Assembly: GCA_038134285.1 (NCBI GenBank)
Contig: JAYPUW010000002.1
Span: 62,001-126,000 of the forward strand
Source of the DNA: UBA3478 sp038134285
GTDB lineage: Bacteria > Bacteroidota > Bacteroidia > Flavobacteriales > Flavobacteriaceae
Reading direction: 5' to 3'
DNA length: 64,000 bases
Position numbers and translations under genes: made by a program. Positions 26,772 through 34,424 of this stretch are shown here, one piece after another. The notes below the pieces were generated by a model. The model made no database searches. It saw only the letters and a program-made list of their open reading frames with translations, and had not been told where the DNA came from. Positions within the stretch are counted from its first letter, which is position 1. Each line of letters begins with the position of its first letter.

Positions 26772-26807
26772 AATAGTAGGTATTAAATAATAGGTTTGTT
26801 TAGATTG

Positions 26808-28070
26808 TTATTCTTCTCTTAATGCTTCTATAGGTCTAATACTAACTGCTCTTTGCGCAGGGATTAATCCAATTAAGGTTCCCAAAATCACCATAAGCGC
26901 AAGAGCTCCAACAACGTAGGGGATAGGAACTGTAGGATTGGTGTAAGGAAAGTCGCTCCCCTCCGTCAGATTATTGACCAAGCTGAGTGTGGCCGCACCC
27001 AAGATGATTCCCATTACCCCCGAGATCACAGTCAAAAAGACTGATTCAACCAAAATTAAATTACGCACCTCGGCAGGAGTAGCTCCTAATGCTCGCCTTA
27101 CTCCGAGTTCTTTAGTGCGCTCCTTTACAGAAATTAAAAGAATATTTCCAATTCCGATTACCCCAGCAAGAATAGTAGCTACACCAATCACAAGTGACAA
27201 GAAGGTAAGACCATTTGCGAATCCTTTAATCCGCCCAAAAACCTCACCAAGATTAAACGAACCAAAAGCTCTCTCATCAGTAGGATCGACCTGATGAATG
27301 GACTTAAGTACTGCCTTTACATCCTTTTCTACCTGAATAATGTCAGCATCATCAAAGGCGGCAATACTCATGAAATCTACCTCATCTCCTTTATTATACA
27401 ACCTATTGAAGGTGGTAAAAGGAACAAAAATATCACTGTCCGTCTCAAAGCCTCCGCCCGGAACGAACTTGTGTACACCCACTACTCTAAAGTAGATGTC
27501 ATTGATTTTGATAAATGATCCGACGGCCTCCTCTTCATCATTAAATAATTCTTTCTTAGTGCGCTCACCTATTATACATACTCGACGGTTATAATCTATA
27601 TCCGACTGATTGATAAAGCGACCCTCATCGTAGATTTTCTTTGTAGCAATTTTCGTATATACCGGAAAGTCTCCATATACGTTATAGCTCCCTGACTTCT
27701 GACCACGAACGGTTAGAGCTGGTGTACCTCCAAATACCCCAGTCGCATTTCTAGGAGCGATGTATTGAATCTCTGGTATACGTTTTTTTAGAACATCAAT
27801 ATCCGACAACTTCAATTGAATTCGTCTTCCGGTTCTAAATCCTTTGTAAGGCTTGCTAGTTGATTGAGACCAAGCAAAAAGCGAGTTCATTGCAACCGAT
27901 TCAAATTGACGATCGAACCCATTGTCTAACCCTTTAGCAGCACCAGACATTGCAATGTAGACGAAAATTCCCCAAAGCACCCCAATAACAGTAAGTACAG
28001 TACGAACTCGATTCTTATTGATCGAACTGAATATTTCTTCCCAGGTATCTGCTTTAAATAATAGCTTCAT
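26808..28070 (-). CDS. MacB-type ABC transporter permease
   Basis: The 420-residue protein has the MacB plan: an N-terminal membrane helix (about residues 20-40), a large periplasmic domain (to about 270), and three C-terminal helices with KERTKELGVRRALGA and the end motif PAQRAVSIRPIEALREE. It has no ATPase domain of its own. The start ATG overlaps the stop of the preceding permease (TAATG), indicating translational coupling. It is paired with the permease gene upstream, suggesting a heterodimer driven by the ATPase at 29292-29993. Confidence 0.93.
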   Translation of the reverse strand: MKLLFKADTWEEIFSSINKNRVRTVLTVIGVLWGIFVYIAMSGAAKGLDNGFDRQFESVAMNSLFAWSQSTSKPYKGFRTGRRIQLKLSDIDVLKKRIPEIQYIAPRNATGVFGGTPALTVRGQKSGSYNVYGDFPVYTKIATKKIYDEGRFINQSDIDYNRRVCIIGERTKKELFNDEEEAVGSFIKINDIYFRVVGVHKFVPGGGFETDSDIFVPFTTFNRLYNKGDEVDFMSIAAFDDADIIQVEKDVKAVLKSIHQVDPTDERAFGSFNLGEVFGRIKGFANGLTFLSLVIGVATILAGVIGIGNILLISVKERTKELGVRRALGATPAEVRNLILVESVFLTVISGVMGIILGAATLSLVNNLTEGSDFPYTNPTVPIPYVVGALALMVILGTLIGLIPAQRAVSIRPIEALREE

Positions 28071-29299
28071 TATTCGTCTCTTAAGGCAATAATTGGTTTA
28101 ATACGAGCTGCGCGCTTTGCAGGAACATAGCCCGCAATCGTTCCGAAAAAAATTAATACTATGGTTGCCCCAAAGGCAAAGCCCATATCGATATAAGGAT
28201 TGGTAATAAAGTAGTCCTCAAGTCGATCCCCAAGGTTTTGAAGAATAGCCAGTCCAGCTAACATTCCAGAAAATCCAGATAAGGTTGTTATAGTCGTAGC
28301 TTCAAGTAGAATATCGCTTATCACGACTCGTGGGGTTGCTCCTAGCGCCTTTCGAATACCGATCTCTTTGGTACGCTCCTTCACCACAAAAATCATGATA
28401 TTACTCACGCCAATGATACCTGCAATAATCGTACCTATGGCAAAAAACAGTGCTATAAATCCTAAAACCTGTGCAAATTGTTGATTTTGCTTTAGTTCAT
28501 CAGCAATATTGCGAATAAAGATTCCGCTTCGATCCTCGCGGGCGATCACCTTCTTATCTTTAAGCAGCTTTAAAATATTCTTTTCTAGAACCATCGCACC
28601 CGCATAACCAATGGCTGGATTAAACCCAACAATGATTTGCTCAATACGATCGGTTCCCTTTTCTATAAGCTGCCTAGTTGTATACGGAATGTATATAAAT
28701 CGCTCCTCATTATCTCCACCGTCGTCTTGAAAAACCCCAATTACCTTAAATGCGCTATCTCCTAAGGTGATGTATTTTCCGATCGGGTCTTCTCCATTAA
28801 AGAGGTCCTGCTCCACTAGTCTCCCAATAACGGCAAACTTACCCTTGATTTTAAGATCGTTCTCGTTGATAAAGCGCCCCTTCATGATGATGGTTTTCTC
28901 ACTGAACTGATGAGCTGGGGATACCCCTCTATTGGTGTAATTGTTTGACTCTCCCTTGTAACTAACTAGATTTGATCTGGTGATTCGAGGAGTAATGTAT
29001 TCCAGTAATGGCTCAAAGTTCGCTTTGATATCGGTAAGATCAGAATTGTCAAAGCGAATCGAACGATTTGACTTATACCCTTTATAGGGCATCGAAGTAC
29101 GACCAGGAAAGATAAAAAAGGTATTGGTGGCGTCGTCCCCGAAGAATTCCTCAAAAGTATTCTGAAGACCGTTCGTAAAACCTACTAAGATCACCACGAT
29201 AAAAATTCCGATGGCCATAGTAAAGCCCGTAAGGAAGGTCCGCAACTTATTCTTGCGGATCGTATCAATTATTTCTTTCCAGGTATCTCTATTAAACAT
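28070..29299 (-). CDS. MacB-type ABC transporter permease
   Basis: The 409-residue protein has the same MacB plan as its downstream neighbour: an N-terminal helix (GFTMAIGIFIVVILVGFTNG), a periplasmic domain, KERTKEIGIRKALGATPR, and a C-terminus PAKRAARIKPIIALRDE. The two permeases share architecture and end motifs, so they look like an ancient duplication. The start overlaps the ATPase gene by 8 bases. It probably forms a heterodimeric permease with the next gene in a Mac-type efflux or lipoprotein/peptide exporter. Confidence 0.93.
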   Translation of the reverse strand: MFNRDTWKEIIDTIRKNKLRTFLTGFTMAIGIFIVVILVGFTNGLQNTFEEFFGDDATNTFFIFPGRTSMPYKGYKSNRSIRFDNSDLTDIKANFEPLLEYITPRITRSNLVSYKGESNNYTNRGVSPAHQFSEKTIIMKGRFINENDLKIKGKFAVIGRLVEQDLFNGEDPIGKYITLGDSAFKVIGVFQDDGGDNEERFIYIPYTTRQLIEKGTDRIEQIIVGFNPAIGYAGAMVLEKNILKLLKDKKVIAREDRSGIFIRNIADELKQNQQFAQVLGFIALFFAIGTIIAGIIGVSNIMIFVVKERTKEIGIRKALGATPRVVISDILLEATTITTLSGFSGMLAGLAILQNLGDRLEDYFITNPYIDMGFAFGATIVLIFFGTIAGYVPAKRAARIKPIIALRDE

Positions 29300-29993
29300 A
29301 ACTTGAGGCGCGTACCTGGTCCACTATTCTATCTTCTACAATCACACCATCCTTGAGATAAACAATTCGCTTACACATGTGAGCAATATCCTTTTCATGG
29401 GTGACCACTAAAATGGTATTCCCTTCATCATTGATCTTTTGAATCAAGTCCATCACTTCGAATGAGGTCCTACTGTCAAGTGCTCCCGTAGGCTCATCCG
29501 CTAACAAGACTTTAGGTTGAGAGGCCATCGCTCTTGCAATGGCAACCCGTTGCTTTTGACCACCTGAAAGTTCACTAGGTAAGTGTTCTGCCCAAGGCTT
29601 TAATCCAACGCGTTCAAGATAATCGAGTGCCATAGCATTGCGCTCCTTTCGAGGCATGCCTTGATAAAAGAGTGGCAAGGCTACGTTATCCTTAGCAGAC
29701 TTGTAATTGATAAGGTTAAACGACTGAAAAATAAATCCTAAAAATTTGTTGCGGTATTCTGCGGCTTTGGTTTCATTGAGGTTTTCAATGGGTACACCGT
29801 CGAGTGTATAGATACCTTCATCGGCCTCATCTAACATTCCAAGAATATTGAGTAGCGTCGATTTTCCTGACCCAGAAGAGCCCATAATAGCAACCAGCTC
29901 ACCTTTTTCAACAGAAAAATTTATACCCTTTAAAACGTGAAGCGAATTGCTTCCCATTTTATACGATTTGTGAAGTTCCTTAATTTCAATCAT
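29292..29993 (-). CDS. MacB/LolD-type ABC transporter ATP-binding protein
   Basis: The 233-residue ATPase carries Walker A GSSGSGKST (38-46), Q-loop FIFQSFNLI (87-95), signature LSGGQ (142-146), Walker B LLADEPTG (163-170) and the H-loop VTHEKD. These are features of the LolD/MacB/FtsE group. It is the first gene of a five-gene minus-strand operon and powers the two permeases that follow. A palindrome and a promoter-like element lie 17-42 bases upstream of its ATG. Confidence 0.96.
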   Translation of the reverse strand: MIEIKELHKSYKMGSNSLHVLKGINFSVEKGELVAIMGSSGSGKSTLLNILGMLDEADEGIYTLDGVPIENLNETKAAEYRNKFLGFIFQSFNLINYKSAKDNVALPLFYQGMPRKERNAMALDYLERVGLKPWAEHLPSELSGGQKQRVAIARAMASQPKVLLADEPTGALDSRTSFEVMDLIQKINDEGNTILVVTHEKDIAHMCKRIVYLKDGVIVEDRIVDQVRASSYV

Positions 29994-30009
29994 TTAGAGT
30001 GGTCGATTA

Positions 30010-30025
30010 GTCTCTTATAAGAGAC
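30010..30025. promoter_or_regulatory. 16-bp perfect palindrome, candidate operator of the efflux operon
   Basis: The sequence GTCTCTTATAAGAGAC is its own reverse complement. It starts two bases past the CATCTTTG element on the transcribed (minus) side, so it covers the expected transcription start and early leader. Its length and placement fit a dimeric repressor site. No regulator gene is adjacent. It could also fold as an RNA hairpin, though an 8-bp stem would leave no loop. Confidence 0.45.
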
Positions 30026-30027
30026 GG

Positions 30028-30035
30028 CAAAGATG
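30028..30035 (-). promoter_or_regulatory. -7 promoter element of the efflux operon
   Basis: CATCTTTG on the minus strand fits TAnnTTTG with one mismatch, 34 bases before the ATPase ATG. The same octamer occurs in the metYX promoter. The remaining gap, 30036-30221, is AT-rich and shows no gene or terminator that I can support. Confidence 0.4.
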
Positions 30036-30221
30036 CGAATTTGTTACAGTAGAGAAGGAAAAAGTTTTGTTAAATCAAGCGTTACACTCCTTTGGCTCAA
30101 TAATCATAAAGATCCCTGACCACAAAGCAACAAACATCCGCTTTCGAAACTATTTCACTAACAGCGATTTAAAAAAATGTTTGAAGAGATTTATAAAATC
30201 CTAAGCCGATTTAAAATGAGC

Positions 30222-30443
30222 TTATTCTTTCACTCTATCAGAGCGCATTTTTCGATAGACCGCATAAAAAACACCAGCAACGAGCACATAAGGTAGCGCC
30301 ATTAAATACACAATGCCGTTATTAATCCCTTCAGCTACCGAGGTATCCGCTCCACTCTCTAATACCGCCCTGCACATAGCACATTGACCATAGCTTGAGG
30401 CACAACTAATAAGAAGTAAAAGTGGAACGAATTTAGTGCGCAT
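30222..30443 (-). CDS. Small secreted/membrane protein with a CxxC motif
   Basis: The 73-residue protein has a signal peptide or anchor (MRTKFVPLLLLISCASSYG), then CAMCRAV (C21 and C24) and one membrane helix (about residues 45-65) followed by a basic tail. It overlaps the DUF420 gene by 11 bases and is last in the SCO-DUF420 operon. The CxxC next to a SCO copper chaperone suggests a thiol or copper-related role in oxidase assembly, which is inference. I recognise similar short proteins in this context in Flavobacteriia but no named family. Confidence 0.7.
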   Translation of the reverse strand: MRTKFVPLLLLISCASSYGQCAMCRAVLESGADTSVAEGINNGIVYLMALPYVLVAGVFYAVYRKMRSDRVKE

Positions 30444-30960
30444 AATAAGGTGAAATCATGAGGTAAACGACAACCCCTGTTACGGCAACGTATAACCAGA
30501 TAGGGAAGGTATAGCGCGCCAATTTTTTATGTTCTTGGTACTCCCCTAAATAGCCCCTTAAATAGGTGTGGAGCACAAAAGGAATCACCACGATTGAAAG
30601 AACAATATGTGAAATCAAGATGAAGAAATACACACCGCGCATAAACCCTTCTCCGCCGTAAGGTGTAGAATCAGAAGTCATGTGGTAGGCTACATACATA
30701 ACAAGGAACGCCAATGAACAGGCAATGGCGACGTTCATCAATGTATTGTGAAGCGAACGCTTTCCATTTTTAATCGCCCATAGCGCAGCAATCAAAAGTA
30801 CAGCAGTGACACCGTTTATTGTGGCATAAATCGGTGGCAGAAAACTGAGAGCTTCAACATTTGGAATACGGACCCCAAATAAAACGGCGACTACAATCGG
30901 TATGAGTACCGATACACCGTTTATTGCGCGTTTTGCCTTCTTTCCATTAATACTTGCCAT
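30433..30960 (-). CDS. DUF420 family membrane protein
   Basis: The protein of about 175 residues has five predicted membrane segments and matches DUF420 (CtaM/YozB-like), whose members are associated with heme-copper oxidase assembly. Family histidines appear in NGVTAVLL, YHMTSD, HIVLSIVVIPFVL and the ending RYTFPIWLYVAVTGVVVYLM. ATG 30960 is used because it follows the SCO stop by one base; an upstream TTG at 30972 would overlap SCO. It lies in a short operon with SCO and the small CxxC protein. Confidence 0.88.
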   Translation of the reverse strand: MASINGKKAKRAINGVSVLIPIVVAVLFGVRIPNVEALSFLPPIYATINGVTAVLLIAALWAIKNGKRSLHNTLMNVAIACSLAFLVMYVAYHMTSDSTPYGGEGFMRGVYFFILISHIVLSIVVIPFVLHTYLRGYLGEYQEHKKLARYTFPIWLYVAVTGVVVYLMISPYYAH

Positions 30961-30961
30961 A

Positions 30962-31717
30962 TTATTCTTCAATTAAACGATTAATATCCTTTACGAGCAT
31001 GCGGATTTGCTCTTCTTCTCCGTTCTCATCTGCACCTTCTTCAATAGAAATAGTAGCTCTGTAATAGATTATGGGATTTCCAAAGCCATCTAAACTCGAT
31101 CTAAGAAATCCTTCCTCATCAATAAGGGCAAATAAACCCGAATGCTCAAATCCGCCTGGTGCCTGTTCATCTTCTTGAGCAATCATGAAGAATCCTTCTC
31201 TTGCGAGTGCATAAACCTCTTTAACCGGACCGTTTAAAAGGTGCCATTGGGTGGTAGAAGCATTATATTGCTGCTTATACTTTGATAGCCGCTCTATTGT
31301 ATCATAGTGTGGGTTGATACTAATAGATACGAATTGAACCTGATCATTAGCTTCAAAAACCGAAGCCAAATGACTCATATTCTTACTCATGATAGGACAA
31401 ATAGTAGGGCAGGTAGTAAAGAAGAAGTCTAAAACGGTGATCTTTCCTTTGAGATTCTCTTGAGAAAATACGCCTCCATTGTGATCGATAAACTGAAAAT
31501 CAGGAATAGATCTTGGGCCATTCTCCCCCATAACGTAACTCAATTTAGCAGCACCATACAACGCGTCCTGACTCATGGTGATGCGATTGGCGTCGACCAC
31601 CTTATCTTCTTTAAGCCGCTTTAAGATTGAAGGAATAACCAGGAATCCGAAGATCAAAACGATCACCGAAATCCAAATAAGGGTCATTTTTTTACTTTGC
31701 TTCTGTGCTGTAGGCAT
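30962..31717 (-). CDS. SCO1/SenC family copper chaperone
   Basis: SCO proteins deliver copper to, or reduce, the CuA site of cytochrome oxidase subunit II. The 251-residue protein has a membrane anchor (about residues 12-30) and a periplasmic thioredoxin fold. The copper-binding motif is CPTIC (C103 and C107), and the distal ligand histidine lies in GFEHSGLF (H192). ATG 31717 overlaps the upstream gene by 26 bases; a second ATG at 31687 would avoid that overlap and start right at the anchor. The CuA-containing subunit II is encoded at 50482-51546. Confidence 0.93.
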   Translation of the reverse strand: MPTAQKQSKKMTLIWISVIVLIFGFLVIPSILKRLKEDKVVDANRITMSQDALYGAAKLSYVMGENGPRSIPDFQFIDHNGGVFSQENLKGKITVLDFFFTTCPTICPIMSKNMSHLASVFEANDQVQFVSISINPHYDTIERLSKYKQQYNASTTQWHLLNGPVKEVYALAREGFFMIAQEDEQAPGGFEHSGLFALIDEEGFLRSSLDGFGNPIIYYRATISIEEGADENGEEEQIRMLVKDINRLIEE

Positions 31718-32327
31718 TATTTTTCTTTAGAGCAAGACGATATTCGGCCAAGATGACCTTCATATCGTCTTCCATTTTATTATTGAGCTCCGCTACCGAT
31801 CTCATATCGTATCCGTATTTGATTCCATCATCTTCATCCTTTAAACGCCCTCTTAATGCCGCGTTCTTGTCTACAATTAAGACATAAGGGCTCGAAATAT
31901 TGCTGTCAAGACTAAGTGTAGTTTCTATGCCATTAAAAAGTGCTTCAATTTGATTGTCGGAGGTGGTGTAGTTGATGTATCTAGAAATATCACTTAATTG
32001 CGCTAACTCTGAGAGTATTGCTTCAACCACTTCTTTCTGGCTGTCACTGCTTACCAGAATGATCTGAAAGTCGTTAAATTCTGAGAATCTTTTGTAAATC
32101 TTTTGGTTGAAATTAAAGAGGTAACCCTTGTTCTCATTAGCGGCCTTACCTAAGAAGATCAACAGACTTATTTTACCCTTAAGTGGGGGAAAGGTCTCTT
32201 CAACAGGCCAGCTGATATTATCGTTAAGCACCGGGAGTCTTCCGAAATTTGTAACTCCTGAGGCAAAAAAGAGGTACACCACTAAAGGCAGTATAAATAG
32301 AACACCTAAGACAAGAGATTTTTTCAT
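31692..32327 (-). CDS. Anchored SCO/thioredoxin-like protein without cysteines
   Basis: The 211-residue protein has an N-terminal membrane anchor (about residues 4-23) and a body whose strand pattern resembles thioredoxin folds: KISLLIFLG in place of the redox motif, DFQIILVSSD, and SPYVLIVDKNAALRGR, which matches the SCO/AhpC segment before the C-terminal helix. It contains no cysteine at all, so it cannot do thiol chemistry or bind copper as SCO does. It precedes SCO in the same operon, with its own promoter. The fold assignment is inference; a structural or partner role in oxidase assembly is possible. Confidence 0.72.
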   Translation of the reverse strand: MKKSLVLGVLFILPLVVYLFFASGVTNFGRLPVLNDNISWPVEETFPPLKGKISLLIFLGKAANENKGYLFNFNQKIYKRFSEFNDFQIILVSSDSQKEVVEAILSELAQLSDISRYINYTTSDNQIEALFNGIETTLSLDSNISSPYVLIVDKNAALRGRLKDEDDGIKYGYDMRSVAELNNKMEDDMKVILAEYRLALKKNNAYSTEAK

Positions 32328-32342
32328 AGCAAATCAGCTTTG

Positions 32343-32350
32343 CAAAAATA
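32343..32350 (-). promoter_or_regulatory. -7 promoter element of the SCO-DUF420 operon
   Basis: TATTTTTG on the minus strand, an exact TAnnTTTG match, 15 bases before the ATG at 32327. Its first T overlaps the T-run of the upstream COX operon terminator. Confidence 0.5.
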
Positions 32351-32381
32351 AAAAAAGGCGTCCATAGTCTGGTCGCCTTTT
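32350..32381 (-). terminator. Intrinsic terminator of the COX III/IV operon
   Basis: On the minus strand AAAAGGCGACC pairs with GGACGCCTTTT (one A-A mismatch) around a short loop, and a 7-T run follows. It ends transcription after the COX IV gene. Confidence 0.85.
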
Positions 32382-32410
32382 CATTGAATCCTCTGCTAGG
32401 AAGACTTCGA

Positions 32411-32794
32411 TTAAAAATCCCAAGTCATAAAAGTATTATTGAACATTTCGTATACGTAGTCCGCTTCAGAGAGCATTAGGGTTATCAAGTACACAATCAA
32501 GAAAACAGGCGTCCACACCACTACTCTTCTCAGTGAGGCGCGTTCATCTCTTAAGTGCATGAAGTCCCAAGCAATGTAATAGGCCTTGACCAGTGTTAGA
32601 ATAATAAAGATCCAATTTAACAATTTAGTACCTAACAAGCTGCTCTTAGTTAAGAACTCAGGTTTTGCAATACCCAGTCCTACCTCGAAAGCGGTAACAA
32701 CCGAAAGAAAAAGTAAAACACCCCAGATCTTTTGCTGATTATTTTTAAAGGTCACTAAGCCCCTAAATATTGTGAGTTTATGTTCGTGTGCCAT
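32411..32794 (-). CDS. Cytochrome c oxidase subunit IV family protein
   Basis: The 127-residue protein has three membrane segments and matches prokaryotic COX4 (caa3/CtaF type), a small oxidase subunit. Its middle region has the typical KAYYIAWDFMHLRDE block. ATG 32794 (MAHEHKLT) is used, directly after the subunit III stop. It is the last gene of the ctaB-COX III-COX III-COX IV run and is followed by a terminator. No catalytic residues are expected. Confidence 0.9.
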   Translation of the reverse strand: MAHEHKLTIFRGLVTFKNNQQKIWGVLLFLSVVTAFEVGLGIAKPEFLTKSSLLGTKLLNWIFIILTLVKAYYIAWDFMHLRDERASLRRVVVWTPVFLIVYLITLMLSEADYVYEMFNNTFMTWDF

Positions 32795-32796
32795 AT

Positions 32797-33777
32797 TTAA
32801 ACGAGATAGAAAAAGGTGAATACAAATACCCATACAAGGTCTACAAAGTGCCAGTAAAGACCAACCTTCTCAACCATTTCATAATGTCCGCGCTTCTCGT
32901 AAGTTCCGATCAATACATTGAAAAAGATAATGATGTTGATCATTACTCCTGAGAAAACGTGAAAACCGTGGAAACCTGTTATAAAGAAGAAGAAGTCTGC
33001 AAAAAGTCTGCTTCCGTATTCGTTTCTGATTAGGTTAGCTCCTTCGACCACACGAACAGCATCGCTGAGCTTCGCAATCGCTTCGTCACGTGACAAAACG
33101 GTTTTTTCTCCCTCTTCGTTAATTTTTTCTGTTCTAATGGTAACCGCGTCGTTTGCTAAAAATCCGCTAGTAACCTCTTCTAAGCTATAAGTCGAAGGCT
33201 TTTCTCCGCTCTCAAACCATACCCCTTGTGATAAAGAATGATAAACAGCCGTTTCTGAAGGATCTTCAATAGCCAAGTCTGAAATAGCGACACGCTCGCC
33301 GGTATTGATGTCTACAAATTGAAGGATTCGGCCTCCTTTTGTTTCGAGAGCTCCGTAATCTCCTTTGATGAAAGTCGCCCATTCCCAAGCTTGAGAACCT
33401 ACGAAAATTGCCCCACCAATAATGGTTAAGAGCATGTATAACACCACTTTCTTTTTGTTCATTGAGTGTCCTGCATCAACCGCAAGCACCATAGTTACCG
33501 AAGACATAATAAGTACAAAGGTCATGAAGGCCACGTAGAACATCGGGAAGTTTCCGTGAAAGAAAGGTACGTGGGTAAATACCTGATCAGCTATTGGCCA
33601 AGTTTCTATAAACTTAAATCTTGAAAACCCGTAGGCGACAAGAAAACCCGAGAAAGTCAAGGCATCAGAAACGATGAAAAACCACATCATGAGCTTTCCG
33701 TAACTCGCATTTAGTGGTTTCTGGTCTCCTCCTCCCCAGAGGTTTTCGTCAGCGTGTTGAGAGATTGAACTATCCAT
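32797..33777 (-). CDS. Cytochrome c oxidase subunit III with a large soluble insertion
   Basis: The 326-residue protein carries COX III helices at both ends. The last part reads FFFFITGFHGFHVFSG, then YWHFVDLVWVFVFTFFYLV, which is diagnostic. Between the helix ending WEWATFIKGD and that block lies a hydrophilic insertion of about 110 residues (roughly 120-230), absent from textbook COX III but, to my knowledge, common in Flavobacteriia. It presumably faces the periplasm. The gene has its own TTG-N17-TACCTTTG promoter and overlaps no neighbour. Confidence 0.92.
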   Translation of the reverse strand: MDSSISQHADENLWGGGDQKPLNASYGKLMMWFFIVSDALTFSGFLVAYGFSRFKFIETWPIADQVFTHVPFFHGNFPMFYVAFMTFVLIMSSVTMVLAVDAGHSMNKKKVVLYMLLTIIGGAIFVGSQAWEWATFIKGDYGALETKGGRILQFVDINTGERVAISDLAIEDPSETAVYHSLSQGVWFESGEKPSTYSLEEVTSGFLANDAVTIRTEKINEEGEKTVLSRDEAIAKLSDAVRVVEGANLIRNEYGSRLFADFFFFITGFHGFHVFSGVMINIIIFFNVLIGTYEKRGHYEMVEKVGLYWHFVDLVWVFVFTFFYLV

Positions 33778-33795
33778 AAGTACGTGTTAACGGCG

Positions 33796-33823
33796 CAAAG
33801 GTAAAGGTTTGGTTGATTTTCAA
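33796..33823 (-). promoter_or_regulatory. Promoter of the COX III-COX IV genes (TTG-N17-TACCTTTG)
   Basis: On the minus strand TTG (33821-33823) is followed after exactly 17 bases by TACCTTTG (33796-33803). Both elements match the Bacteroidota consensus. It fits in the 62-base gap and lies 18 bases before the ATG at 33777. Confidence 0.65.
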
Positions 33824-33839
33824 AAATAGGTTGAAAGAA

Positions 33840-34415
33840 TTACTTTACGAAATGCATAAATAAGACGAGGTAAAGCCATAGTAACCCTAAAAAGTGCCAA
33901 AAAGTTTCACCCAATTCAAACCCTAAAATATTAGACGGAAGATAGCGCTGTTTGAAGGTCTTATAAAAGACCACAGCAAGCACAATGAGTCCGGCAAATA
34001 AGTGAACTAGGTGTACAAAAGCGATTAGAAAGATGTATGAAATTTTAATACTACTCGTAGGACCCGTAAAATAATAGCCATTGGCAATCATAGCACTGAA
34101 TCCTAAGAATTGAAGCATTACAAAAGCGATACCCAGTAAAGCCGTAAGCCCTAATAGACCTACAGACGATTTATAGTCTTCTTGACACAATCTTTTACGA
34201 GCGATATAAAAGGTGAAACTGCTTATCAGAATCACCGCAGTCGAATTCCAAAAGGAAGAAGGGAGATCAATCTCAGCTACCCAGTCCCTGCGTTTACTGC
34301 TCACGATATAAGCACTTGTCCATCCAGCAAATCCCATTACCAGACTAATCAAAGAAAACCATAGCATCATTTTCTTTGCTCGTCTCTGTCTTTTGAGTTC
34401 TTCTGCAGCTTCCAT
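33840..34415 (-). CDS. Heme-copper oxidase subunit III family protein (second copy)
   Basis: The 191-residue protein has five membrane helices and a COX III ending (FWHFLGLLWLYLVLFMHF). The conserved FAGLIVL helix and ETFWHF motif support the family. It is shorter than the following COX III and lacks its soluble insertion. Two COX III-like genes in tandem after ctaB is the usual Flavobacteriia arrangement. The gap to ctaB upstream is 9 bases, so it is cotranscribed with it. Confidence 0.92.
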   Translation of the reverse strand: MEAAEELKRQRRAKKMMLWFSLISLVMGFAGWTSAYIVSSKRRDWVAEIDLPSSFWNSTAVILISSFTFYIARKRLCQEDYKSSVGLLGLTALLGIAFVMLQFLGFSAMIANGYYFTGPTSSIKISYIFLIAFVHLVHLFAGLIVLAVVFYKTFKQRYLPSNILGFELGETFWHFLGLLWLYLVLFMHFVK

Positions 34416-34424
34416 TAAAAAATT

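Noticed and set aside
30036..30221. AT-rich gap between the small CxxC gene and the efflux operon
   Set aside because: Checked on both strands for a small gene, a terminator and a riboswitch; only a short plus-strand frame that runs into the small CxxC gene in antisense was seen.
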